NCBI GenBank assembly: GCA_026391845.1
Contig: JAPLDG010000313.1
Location: forward strand, 1-45,932
Origin: Bacteroidota bacterium
GTDB taxonomy: Bacteria > Bacteroidota > Bacteroidia > Bacteroidales > FEN-979
Direction: 5' to 3'
Length of the DNA stretch: 45,932 nucleotides
Shown here: in pieces, positions 31,408-39,861 of the stretch
Layout: each line of letters opens with the position of its first letter
Numbering within the stretch: the first letter of the stretch is position 1
Notes under the pieces: generated by a model
What the model saw: only the letters and a program-made list of their open reading frames with translations
The model's database searches: none
Told to the model about the DNA's origin: nothing
Translations under genes and position numbers: made by a program

Positions 31408-32787
31408 ATGAAAATAAAATTTTATTTTTCAGCGATTTTAATATTCATATCAATCAAAGGGAACTGCCAGTTTGTTCCTATGCCTCTGAATTACCAGGAT
31501 ACGAGTAATTATTACTGGCCGGATTGGATTTCAATAGTTGACGCATCGCATGTCTGGCTCGGAACATTGAGTTACGGATCGGGTGTCCAAATTCCTTATT
31601 CCATTGCTGTCAGGACAACTGATGGCGGTGACACCTGGCAATTCGACTCCATACCTGTTCCCGGGCAACCTATGATGAGCAGTGTATTTGCGGTGGATGC
31701 GAACATTTGCTTTTATGTTTTTACTGATAACGGTTCAGGAGGATCGATCTGGAAAACCACTGACGCGGGAACCAGCTGGTCGAAGAAAACAACCACACAG
31801 TTTTCAGAGCCCGGCGCCTATGCCGATTTTTATTATGGTTTTGATGCCAACGAAGGGGTAGCCGTGGGGGATCCGACCCTTGGATATTTTGAAATACTGA
31901 AGACAACCAATGGAGGGGATACCTGGAGCAGGATTGAATCAGGTTCAATGCCGTCAATCATTCCCGGCGAAATGGGTGGAACAAATGCTTACAGGGCCAT
32001 CGGTGACAATATCTGGTTCCCGACCATGATTTCCGACGGAGCCGGAACCTATTCATGCAGGTGTTTTAAATCGTCCGACCGCGGAGCACATTGGACGGCT
32101 TCTCCCATCTTCGCCGATAATATTGGCTGGGCCAATATGGATTTTTCGTCCCTGCAAAAAGGAGTCCTGTGGGATGCATCCTCGCCAACCCTTAAAAAAT
32201 ACTTCTATGTTACATCTGACGGCGGGAATACCTGGTCACAGGATTCGATAGCAATAAATAATGAACTTATTGCAGGGATGAGCTCTGTCGGCGGTATTGA
32301 CGGTGGTTTTATTGTTTTGACCACGGATACCACAGATTATTTATATACGGCATTATTCACCCCTGATTTTTTCTCCACTTTTGTTGTCATTGACTCAAAT
32401 CTAAGTGCTGACGCATGGGGATTACGATTCAAAGATTCAGAAACCGGTTGGCTCAGCGGGAATGGATTGGATACAAACGGGATATTGAAATTTACCGGCC
32501 TGCTTACCTCTGTTTCAGAAGCAGCAAAATCCTCTGAAAAGATTGTTATTCTTCCAAACCCGTCTTCCTCGGAGGCGCTTGTGAAACTTCCGGGAAAGAA
32601 TGAGCCTGGTGACCTGCGGTTACGGGTTTATGATATCAAAGGTCTGTTGCACAATGACATCACTGTTGAATCCGCAACAGGGTGGACCAAACTGGATGCT
32701 TCGGAATACCGGGATGGAACCTATGTTGTTCAGGTTGTTTCGGGCGACCAGGTAATTGCTGTGACGAAATGGGTTGTGAAACATTGA
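31408..32787 (+). CDS. Secreted Asp-box (YCF48/BNR-like) beta-propeller protein with T9SS sorting domain
   Basis: The ORF track start at 31348 is too early; the ATG at 31408 gives a signal peptide (MKIKFYFSAILIFISIKGNCQ) and 459 residues. The body has repeated Asp-box motifs, TTDGGDTWQF, TTDAGTSWSKK, TTNGGDTWSR and SDGGNTWSQ, spaced like blades of a sialidase/YCF48-type propeller. No catalytic residues of sialidases can be placed. The last 75 residues are a T9SS C-terminal domain: ILPNPSSSEALVKL, LRVYDIKG, DGTYVVQVVSGDQ. It is predicted to be secreted or surface-linked; the ligand is unknown. Confidence 0.85.
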   Translation: MKIKFYFSAILIFISIKGNCQFVPMPLNYQDTSNYYWPDWISIVDASHVWLGTLSYGSGVQIPYSIAVRTTDGGDTWQFDSIPVPGQPMMSSVFAVDANICFYVFTDNGSGGSIWKTTDAGTSWSKKTTTQFSEPGAYADFYYGFDANEGVAVGDPTLGYFEILKTTNGGDTWSRIESGSMPSIIPGEMGGTNAYRAIGDNIWFPTMISDGAGTYSCRCFKSSDRGAHWTASPIFADNIGWANMDFSSLQKGVLWDASSPTLKKYFYVTSDGGNTWSQDSIAINNELIAGMSSVGGIDGGFIVLTTDTTDYLYTALFTPDFFSTFVVIDSNLSADAWGLRFKDSETGWLSGNGLDTNGILKFTGLLTSVSEAAKSSEKIVILPNPSSSEALVKLPGKNEPGDLRLRVYDIKGLLHNDITVESATGWTKLDASEYRDGTYVVQVVSGDQVIAVTKWVVKH

Positions 32788-32788
32788 G

Positions 32789-32828
32789 ACCCCGCCCACG
32801 GCTCTTTCCAAAAAGGGAAGGCAGGGGT
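32789..32828. repeat. C/T-rich hairpin repeat between two secreted-protein genes
   Basis: ACCCC and GGGGT form the base and CTTTCC/GGGAAG the tip of an imperfect hairpin with an AAAAA loop, in the 87-bp gap. There is no T tract, so it is not a classical terminator. The sequence looks like another family of interspersed palindromic repeat, whose minus-strand translation reads PAFPFWKEPWAG. Confidence 0.5.
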
Positions 32829-32874
32829 GCATAAGTAACCGGAAAACACAAAAACTGATACTATATACTGGAAA

Positions 32875-35031
32875 ATGAAAAATGCAATTATCTTAATGTT
32901 TGTATTCCTGATTGCAGGAACAAACGCCTTTTCCCAGGTAAGCATCAACACCGACGGCAATCAGCCGGCGGCATCTTCCATGCTTGATGTGACCTCAGAC
33001 AACAAAGGCTTTCTCATGCCCCGGATGACCTTTGAGCAGCGAAATGCCATTCCGGCTCCTGCCGAAGGATTGATGGTGTTCTGCACCAATTGCGGCACCA
33101 ACGGCGCATTGAGTATTTTTTCCGACGGGGCATGGAGGCTGCTTTTCCCATGCTTTACCCCGGCTTCGACTTCAGCGGTCAACACAATTTTGCCAGGGCA
33201 GATCATCTGGCGCTGGAACCTGCCTGCTGGCGTTTCAGGATCAAAGTGGAACACGTCAAACAACTATGAAACTGCCATGGATATGGGGAGTGCCACTGCC
33301 AGAACCGAAACAGGAATTGTCTGTGATACCTCCTATACAAGATTTGTCTGGTCCTATGATATATGTGGTAATTCAGCCCCGCTGATTTTATTACAGTCAA
33401 CTTCCACCGGACCCTTAATTCCGACGCATTATCCCATGCCTCCCAGTTTTAATCACATTACATGGGCATGGGAATCCGTTCCAGGCGCAACTGGTTATAA
33501 ATGGAGTATGACCAATGATTATGAATCAGCAATTGATATGGAAATAACCTTTTCTTTTACTGAAAGTGATCTCTCCTGCGCAACATCTTATACCCGTTAT
33601 GTCTGGGCCTATAATAGCTGCGGATATTCCGAACCCCTGTTAATGGAAAGCACTACCTTAAACTGCTTTTATTGCGGAGTTCCTTTTACAAAAGTTCACT
33701 TATCCTCAGAAGGCGTGGCTCCTGTTAATAAATCAGTCACCTATGGCACGGCCATGGGTATATCCGGTCTTAGTACTAGATCTCAATGCTGGTTGACCAG
33801 CAATCTTGGCGCAAGCCACCAGGCAACTGCCGTTGATGATGCAACAGAAGCCTCTGCCGGCTGGTACTGGAAGTTCAACCGTAAACAAGGGTACAAGCAT
33901 GATGGAATGATTTCCCCTGCCTGGACTGATGCAGGGGACTATGGGACTAATAATTGGCAACAGGAAAATGACCCATGCCATCTTGAATTGGGGTCCATCT
34001 GGAGAGTACCCACCATGGTAGAATGGGACAATCTACAAATGTGGGGCTCCTGGACCAACTGGAACGGACCATTTAACTCAGTTTTAAAGATCCATGCAGC
34101 CGGCTCTATCGGGTCAACAGGCAATCTGCAGGGTCGGGGTATTGAAGGGAGATACTGGAGCAGTAATGCAGACCCTTACGACATTATTGTCTATGGTGTG
34201 CTGTTATATATCAATAACTCAGCCGTATTCACAGATGGTGGCAGAAAGGAGAATGGTCGTTCTGTTCGTTGCATTTTATCGATGGATAGTCCGCCGGATG
34301 TTTCAACAACCGCGGTGACAGGGATCAATCAAACAACCGCCACCAGTGGAGGCAATGTAACCTCTAATGGAGGCCACAATGTAATAGCACGTGGGGTTTG
34401 TTGGAGTGCTTCAACAAATCCTACTATTACAGACAGCAAAACCACTGATGGCTCGGGAACGGGAAGTTTTACAAGTAATCTGACTGGATTATCTATCAAT
34501 ACACTCTATTATCTAAGAGCATATGCAACCAACAATGTGGGAACTTCGTATGGTGAACAGGTGAGTTTTACAACACTGCCAGTTGTCATTGGCCAGAATT
34601 ATGGGGGCGGAATTGTATTTTATGTTGACGCTTCAGGAATGCATGGTCTGATTTCTGCCACATCAGATCTTGGTACCAATACAAAATGGGGTTGCAACGG
34701 AACCTCCATCCCCGGAACTTCCGCAGCCATCGGAACCGGGTTGGCCAATACAACAGCCATTGTAGGCGGATGCACTACGGGAACCATTGCCGCACGCCTT
34801 TGCTACGACCTGGTTCAGGGCAGTTACAGTGACTGGTTTTTACCCTCGAAAGACGAACTTAACCAGATGTTCCTGAACAAGACAGCCATCGGAGGATTTT
34901 CTACCGGCAGTTATTGGAGTTCATCTGAATTCAACTCCGGAAGTGCCTGGATTCAATCGTTTACCGGAGGAGCCCAGAGTTCCGACAGTAAAGGCAACGG
35001 CAATTCGGTTAGGGCTATCCGGTCTTTTTAA
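32875..35031 (+). CDS. Secreted multidomain protein with FISUMP-like and DUF1566-like modules
   Basis: Exported protein of 718 residues with signal peptide MKNAIILMFVFLIAGTNAFSQ. The N-terminal part (about 22-95: VSINTDGNQPAASSMLDV, MTFEQRNAI) is a module common at the start of Bacteroidota surface proteins. Two related segments of about 80 residues follow (about 105-270), each with a GYKW-like core and YTRYVWxYxxCG end. A FISUMP-like domain comes next (about 275-470, ending NGRSVRCIL), a fibronectin III-like segment at about 480-565 (GVCWSASTNPTI, LRAYATNNVGTSYGE), and a C-terminal DUF1566/FISUMP-like domain (GGIVFYVD, DWFLPSKDELNQM, GNSVRAIRSF). No T9SS domain is seen. A paralogue follows directly. 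Confidence 0.8.
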   Translation: MKNAIILMFVFLIAGTNAFSQVSINTDGNQPAASSMLDVTSDNKGFLMPRMTFEQRNAIPAPAEGLMVFCTNCGTNGALSIFSDGAWRLLFPCFTPASTSAVNTILPGQIIWRWNLPAGVSGSKWNTSNNYETAMDMGSATARTETGIVCDTSYTRFVWSYDICGNSAPLILLQSTSTGPLIPTHYPMPPSFNHITWAWESVPGATGYKWSMTNDYESAIDMEITFSFTESDLSCATSYTRYVWAYNSCGYSEPLLMESTTLNCFYCGVPFTKVHLSSEGVAPVNKSVTYGTAMGISGLSTRSQCWLTSNLGASHQATAVDDATEASAGWYWKFNRKQGYKHDGMISPAWTDAGDYGTNNWQQENDPCHLELGSIWRVPTMVEWDNLQMWGSWTNWNGPFNSVLKIHAAGSIGSTGNLQGRGIEGRYWSSNADPYDIIVYGVLLYINNSAVFTDGGRKENGRSVRCILSMDSPPDVSTTAVTGINQTTATSGGNVTSNGGHNVIARGVCWSASTNPTITDSKTTDGSGTGSFTSNLTGLSINTLYYLRAYATNNVGTSYGEQVSFTTLPVVIGQNYGGGIVFYVDASGMHGLISATSDLGTNTKWGCNGTSIPGTSAAIGTGLANTTAIVGGCTTGTIAARLCYDLVQGSYSDWFLPSKDELNQMFLNKTAIGGFSTGSYWSSSEFNSGSAWIQSFTGGAQSSDSKGNGNSVRAIRSF

Positions 35032-35081
35032 CCTGAGCCGGACGTAAAATGACATTTCTTTAATTGTGCAAAAATAATTCT

Positions 35082-36053
35082 ATGAAAAAACTCCTCTTCG
35101 TTGTTGTCCTCGTCCTATTTGCAGGAACAATTGCTGTTGCCCAGGTAAGCATCAACACCGACAACTCCCAGCCCGACGCCTCAGCCGGGCTGGATGTGAA
35201 ATTCAGCGACAAAGGTTTCCTCATACCGCGGCTGACCCGTATTCAACGCAACTCGATCCTCAGTCCGGCCAATGGCTTGATGGTGTATTGCACGAATTGC
35301 GGTTCAAATGGCTCACTGAGCATCTTCACAGCCGGCTCCTGGTTCACTTTTGCTCCGTGTTTCGTCAGTCAGCCGGTGGAGAGTGTTCACCTGATGGCTC
35401 CAAACCAGGTGACGTGGAAATGGCTGGCAATACCCGGGGCCTCCGGCTACCGGTGGAACACCACCCCCGATTACGAAACAGCCATTGATATGGGGACCGC
35501 TCTCTCAAAAACCGAGACCGGCACGAACTGTAATTTCACCTATTCACGATATGTATGGGCATACAGCACCTGTGGTGAATCTGCTGCCGCTGCCCTCAGC
35601 CAGCACATATCCCCTGCTGCCCCCGGGGCACCAACTGCCGGAACGCATGTTGCTTCGCCAAACGCTATTGTGTGGAACTGGAATTCAGTCCCCAATGCTA
35701 CGGGCTATAAATGGAGTTCCTTTGATGATTTTGAAACAGCGATTGATATGGGAACCTCCGTCACTTATAATGAAACCGGGTTGGCCTGTGGGACGGCTTT
35801 AACACGGTATTTATGGTCTTACAACGGGTGTGGACACTCCAATTCACTCGTTTTAACACAATCAACCGTCGCCTGCTGGGTTTGCACGAATACAATCACC
35901 GTCAATCATGCGGTATCAGGGGGAGTCGCGCCTGTTGACAAAACAGTAACCTATGGTACAGTGACCAGTATCCCGGGTGAAGCGACGGAGAGGCCATTCG
36001 CCTTTCCTTTGAATTTCCTGATCACTATTCCGCTCCTGACTTCTGACATTTAG
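35082..36053 (+). pseudogene. Truncated paralogue of the upstream secreted protein
   Basis: Starting at ATG 35082 (the track uses 35064) the product has a signal peptide (MKKLLFVVVLVLFAGTIAVAQ) and 323 residues. It parallels the first 290 residues of the upstream protein: VSINTDNSQPDASAGLDV, the CTNCGSNGSLSIF block, two GYRW/GYKW segments, and GGVAPVDKTVTYGT. Homology stops after IPGEAT, where the upstream protein continues into a FISUMP-like domain; here 20 unrelated residues lead to a stop, and the last ones (LLTSDI) are encoded by an intergenic repeat word CCTGACTTCTGAC. The FISUMP, fibronectin-like and C-terminal domains are gone. A shortened but functional product cannot be excluded. Confidence 0.7.
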
Positions 36054-36325
36054 TGCGGTACAACGCGAAGTAATAGGGACGAATGACGAAGTACGAATGA
36101 CGAAAGACGAAGTACAAAGGTTGGGATTAGCCGGCCGCTGTTCGTCCTTCGAACTTTGTACTTCCCACTTTCGTTTGTCCTTCGAACTTTGTACTTTCCA
36201 CTTTCATTTGTCCTTAAAATGGGCGTTAGTGCGGTAAAAGCCACAGTTGTGAATTTTATGTCATTCAAATTCAATTGCTTGGAAAATGTCAATGCACTAA
36301 AATTAGGAAGCGTCAGAAGTCAGGA
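36034..36325. repeat. Nested repeat cluster downstream of the truncated gene
   Basis: Outermost is a perfect 14-bp inverted repeat, TCCTGACTTCTGAC at 36034-36047 and its complement at 36312-36325. Inside lie two copies of TTAGTGCGGTAMAA in direct orientation (36050-36063 and 36226-36239, one mismatch). Between those copies is a block of GACGAAGTAC-type units facing GTACTTC-type units. GAAGTACAAAG at 36109-36119 and CTTTGTACTTC at 36154-36164 could form an 11-bp stem. The nested layout suggests an inserted element, but no transposase or other gene is inside. Confidence 0.75.
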
Positions 36326-36665
36326 AACATATAACATGGCTTCGTTTTCCGCCGGGAATATGCTGACAATTGAGTTCACTGATCCCCATTCCGCTTTTAT
36401 ATACCAGGAAACCAATCCGGGGAAAGACAAAACTAATGAATATATCTGAAAATAATTGGCAACATCATTTCTGATCCGGTCGGGCGCTTTTAATAATTCA
36501 GTTAACCTGTCTCTAAAAGAAAAGGTAATTGAATAAAAAATCATAAATTTACATGGTGGTGATTTGTCATGCTGGAAAAATCCTTGCTATCTTGATTTAT
36601 TTATGAAACCATTTCCACTCGCGTCCTGATACGAACGCTTACAAGAACCAATCAATCAGATAATT
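36054..36665. other. 612-bp gene-free stretch
   Basis: The first 270 bp hold the nested repeat cluster described separately. The remaining 340 bp are AT-rich with short ORFs on both strands that show no family resemblance and partly consist of repeat translation. A region near 36541-36551 (TAAATTTA) is only a poor -7 match. No RNA gene is recognised. Confidence 0.6.
36144..36209. repeat. Tandem 33-bp repeat, two copies
   Basis: A 33-bp unit beginning GTCCTTCGAACTTTGTACTT occurs twice head to tail (36144-36176 and 36177-36209) with two mismatches, and a third copy starts and stops after six bases. It belongs to the GTACTTC repeat family found also inside the hybrid kinase gene. Confidence 0.85.
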
Positions 36666-38525
36666 ATGAAAATATTTTATTTGAATGCCTGGATAAAAAA
36701 AATGGGATTGACGATTGTCATTATCCCTCTGCTATTTGCCTTTCCAAACACGGTACTTTCGCAGGTTGTCGCAAAGAACCCGTTGTGTTACGGTGAACCT
36801 GTTCAGCTCAAGTGTAATTTCAATGCAGGTTGCAGTAGTCCCGGCGCAACTTTCACCTGGCACAATACCAATAGTTCCTGGATAACACATGTAAAAAACC
36901 CGGTTCTTTATCCCCCGGGTGGGTTCGACATAGGAGATGGGCAGACCGCGGATGGGAGTTCCCTGTGCAATGGTGAAGGTTACGCCACCGACTCGATCTT
37001 TCTTACCATTCACTATGCACCTCCACCGGCTGGATTTTACAGCGGATCTGTACATGTGATGATAAATTCTCCGTATGTAGATATCTCAGGAACCGCTTAT
37101 GCTTATATTGGCAACCAATATTATCCTTTAGATGGCGGACATGCATACCTTTTTAATTCGATCAACGGGGTACTTGACACACTGGTAACGGTACCGGTTA
37201 ATAATGTTGGACAGTTTACTGTTCATAATACCTGTGGAGTGGATGGCTCTCCGATTCTGATCATCCCTAATGGAGATGCCCAGATACCGACCTACCTGGG
37301 GGATGCAGTTTCATGGAATGATGCAACAGCGGTGGTAGCCTCATCCACGGTTAATGTCGGGGCAATCCACATGATCGACTATGCTCCGCAGATTATAACG
37401 GACGTTGCAGCTTTCATCAAGGGGATTGTCTATAAAAATACCTCTGCGAAGGCCAATGATCCGATCGACAATGTGGGTGTTGTCATAAAGAAGAGCGCGT
37501 CACTGAGAGGTTATGCAACATCTGATGATAATGGGTTATTCACACTGGGGAAGTTTGAGCAGGGAGATTACAGCATTAATAGCAATTATCCGGGCATCCC
37601 CATGTATACCAGGAATGGTGCAAATATTATCAGGGTGTTTAATCCAATTGATACAATTAATCTGACAATCAGTGTCGTGTGTGATTCGGTCATGGTCGAT
37701 TCAAATTTCATACGGGTTTCCCCGACATATGTGGTTTCGCCTTCGTGCAGCGTTCAGGATGAAGTGATTACGAATGGTTATACAACATGCTATAATGCCC
37801 TGCAGAATCTAATCGTTTCAGGATCCGACCCGGATGGTGTGGTTGTTAACAATGGAGGCACTGCTTACTTTGTCGCAGGGCAAAAAATAAATTTCAAGCA
37901 AGGGTTCAGGGTGGAGAACGGAAGTTCGGTGTGGGGTCATATCACAACAACCGGCCAGTTCTGCAGCCAGTTGCTGGGATCAAACAATTCACTTGGCGGG
38001 ATGACGATTTCAGGAGGGGAGAGCAGGTGTTTCCAGGCAATGGATGCGCTTTCAACTGGTGCGAACGGCGCGACCTTCCTGGTAAAAAATGGTGCAACGG
38101 CGCATCTGACAGCCGGAAAGAAGATTGTCATGTATCCCAACACCCATGCTGCTTCCGGGGCCTCTTTCCATGCCTATATCTCGACCGACGGAACCTATTG
38201 CAATGAACCGAAAGCTCCGGTTACCGACTATGACGGAAATGAAGACGCGATAGCAGAGAAAGAACCATCTTTGGATCATCAGGCTTTTTTCAAAGTTTAT
38301 CCTGACCCGACCTCCGGCTCATTCACTCTTGAATTATCAGCTGAACCGGGTGAATCAACCGTATCTGTCACCTGTTATAACAATATGGGTTCCCTGGTTA
38401 TGGAGAAGGATTTTTTTTCAGGGAAGAAGCATGAATTATCCCTGGCCGGTCATGCGCCGGGAATATACCTGCTCAGAGTCAGGATGAATGGCAATACAGG
38501 GATTAAGAAAATGATCAAACAATAA
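36666..38525 (+). CDS. Secreted protein with repeated strand-rich modules and T9SS sorting domain
   Basis: Exported protein of 619 residues. A signal sequence (about 1-33, ending FPNTVLSQ) is followed by a region with several cysteines (CYGEPVQLKCNFNAGC), beta-rich sequence, and a carboxypeptidase-regulatory-like segment at about 255-320 (VYKNTSAKANDPIDNVGVVIKKS, GLFTLGKFEQGDY). Two copies of a short module follow at about 360-430 and 440-500 (TAYFVAGQKINFKQGF and TAHLTAGKKIVMYP), each ending with a Cys; the same module precedes the sorting domain of the 2232-residue protein. The T9SS C-terminal domain covers the last 75 residues (FKVYPDPTSGSFTLEL, APGIYLLRVRMNG). Likely surface-exposed; no enzyme motif is visible. 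Confidence 0.83.
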   Translation: MKIFYLNAWIKKMGLTIVIIPLLFAFPNTVLSQVVAKNPLCYGEPVQLKCNFNAGCSSPGATFTWHNTNSSWITHVKNPVLYPPGGFDIGDGQTADGSSLCNGEGYATDSIFLTIHYAPPPAGFYSGSVHVMINSPYVDISGTAYAYIGNQYYPLDGGHAYLFNSINGVLDTLVTVPVNNVGQFTVHNTCGVDGSPILIIPNGDAQIPTYLGDAVSWNDATAVVASSTVNVGAIHMIDYAPQIITDVAAFIKGIVYKNTSAKANDPIDNVGVVIKKSASLRGYATSDDNGLFTLGKFEQGDYSINSNYPGIPMYTRNGANIIRVFNPIDTINLTISVVCDSVMVDSNFIRVSPTYVVSPSCSVQDEVITNGYTTCYNALQNLIVSGSDPDGVVVNNGGTAYFVAGQKINFKQGFRVENGSSVWGHITTTGQFCSQLLGSNNSLGGMTISGGESRCFQAMDALSTGANGATFLVKNGATAHLTAGKKIVMYPNTHAASGASFHAYISTDGTYCNEPKAPVTDYDGNEDAIAEKEPSLDHQAFFKVYPDPTSGSFTLELSAEPGESTVSVTCYNNMGSLVMEKDFFSGKKHELSLAGHAPGIYLLRVRMNGNTGIKKMIKQ

Positions 38526-38543
38526 ATAACGATTTTTGGCTGT

Positions 38544-39848
38544 ATGGAAAATAAATTAAACGCTCTGATTGTTTGCTGTGGTTTATTCTCTTACAAGGAT
38601 GGTGAGAAGGCTGTTCTTTTTCCTGAAACCACCTACAACGACTTTGAAGACCTGTTCGAAAAAGATCCCGGAATAAAAATACTCAGGCAGATTTTTTACC
38701 CGAATTTCACCAGTCTGATAGTTTCGAAAAATTGTCATAAGCAGGACCATCCGTGTACCAGCTTGTTTCAGCATCTTCGGCTAACGGATGTCAGCGGGTT
38801 TAAAAACCTGATTCTAACAAGTGATAAAGAGGAGAGTGTTAAATTTTCCATTGCCAAAGTCGATATTTTTCTTTTTCCGGAAATAATTTCCGAATCATAC
38901 AGGGAAAAACTGGGGATTTATGCATTTCACATTCACCTTGCAGATGAAAATGCGGGCTTTGAAACCATCTCCTCATTCATTCATCGCATTCGGTTATTTG
39001 AAAGCAATAATCGCATAAGGAAGGATGAAACTGATTTTACAACGATTGATTTCATTCAGCAGAAGATTCTTTCCAACCGGATTTCATTGGATTTGATTGC
39101 CAATATTACCGGGAATAAGCTGAAGGTGTTTACCGTGATCAATTCTGCCAGTGAAATTGATGATATCAATAAAAGTTTGCTTGATATCGGAACAGCTCAG
39201 CATATTACAGCCAAAAGCCGGGAGCATTCAACCAAAGGTTCTGAAGAACTATATCATGAATTGTTGAAATCAAACACTATTTCGATCTACTCGAACTGGA
39301 AAGCCCTGGCAGCCTTTGATTCATTTACTGTTATCGGCACTGAACTGAATAATATTGAAACGACCTGGGGGACAACCTATCTATTGATCTATATTCAGTG
39401 TGTTAAAATGAAATTTTATTTGTTTCACGTAAATTCAGCGTTGTCAAATATAAGTTTTTTTGAAAAATATTCAGAGAAGCTGCGTACAAATTTTACCAAA
39501 TTCATCAATAGCAACAACCTTTTTGCCATATCGTTTAACATTCTGCCGAATAAAATCTATCATGCGATAAAAAATTCATTGGAAATTGATGAAGAGGTGG
39601 AGGAACTTGAAAAAAAGATCATCAAAATAGGCAGGATCATCAATGAAAAAAATGATAAGAACCTGAACAAGTTAATTTTCCTCCTTGCCTTGCTGGGAGT
39701 GGTCAGTGTGATCTTTCACGCATCTGAGTTCATCATGAAGGTGTTTTCGATCAGCGAGCATTATTATCCACACCTGGGTTTAACAATAGCCGGCACGGTG
39801 GTGCTGGCGGTTTCAGCTTATTTTTTGTTGCTAAGAAAAAGAGGATAA
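38544..39848 (+). CDS. CorA-like two-TM membrane protein without GMN motif, unknown role
   Basis: The 434-residue protein has no signal peptide. A soluble mixed alpha/beta region of about 340 residues precedes a charged helix (about 350-375; EEVEELEKKIIKIGRIINEK), then two membrane helices near the C-terminus (LIFLLALLGVVSVIF and LGLTIAGTVVLAVSAYFLLL) and a basic tail. Long soluble domain, coiled helix and two terminal TM segments is the plan of CorA-family channels, but the GMN signature expected between the helices is missing; the linker reads SISEHYYPHLG. Metal transport is therefore doubtful and a membrane effector or signalling role is possible. It lies 18 bp after the T9SS gene and ends 13 bp from the convergent STAND gene. 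Confidence 0.6.
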   Translation: MENKLNALIVCCGLFSYKDGEKAVLFPETTYNDFEDLFEKDPGIKILRQIFYPNFTSLIVSKNCHKQDHPCTSLFQHLRLTDVSGFKNLILTSDKEESVKFSIAKVDIFLFPEIISESYREKLGIYAFHIHLADENAGFETISSFIHRIRLFESNNRIRKDETDFTTIDFIQQKILSNRISLDLIANITGNKLKVFTVINSASEIDDINKSLLDIGTAQHITAKSREHSTKGSEELYHELLKSNTISIYSNWKALAAFDSFTVIGTELNNIETTWGTTYLLIYIQCVKMKFYLFHVNSALSNISFFEKYSEKLRTNFTKFINSNNLFAISFNILPNKIYHAIKNSLEIDEEVEELEKKIIKIGRIINEKNDKNLNKLIFLLALLGVVSVIFHASEFIMKVFSISEHYYPHLGLTIAGTVVLAVSAYFLLLRKRG

Positions 39849-39861
39849 TTTACAGCGGAAC

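Noticed and set aside
36050-36325. Possible CRISPR array, because of the repeat units
   Set aside because: Units are adjacent with no spacers of uniform length, orientation changes within the block, and no cas genes occur in the window.
36156-36449. 97-residue plus-strand ORF in the gene-free stretch
   Set aside because: Its first third is a translation of the 33-bp repeat (FVLRTLYFPLSFVL) and the rest has no recognisable domain or start context.
36320-36544. 74-residue minus-strand ORF
   Set aside because: Short, no signal peptide or family match, and starts inside AT-rich non-coding sequence.
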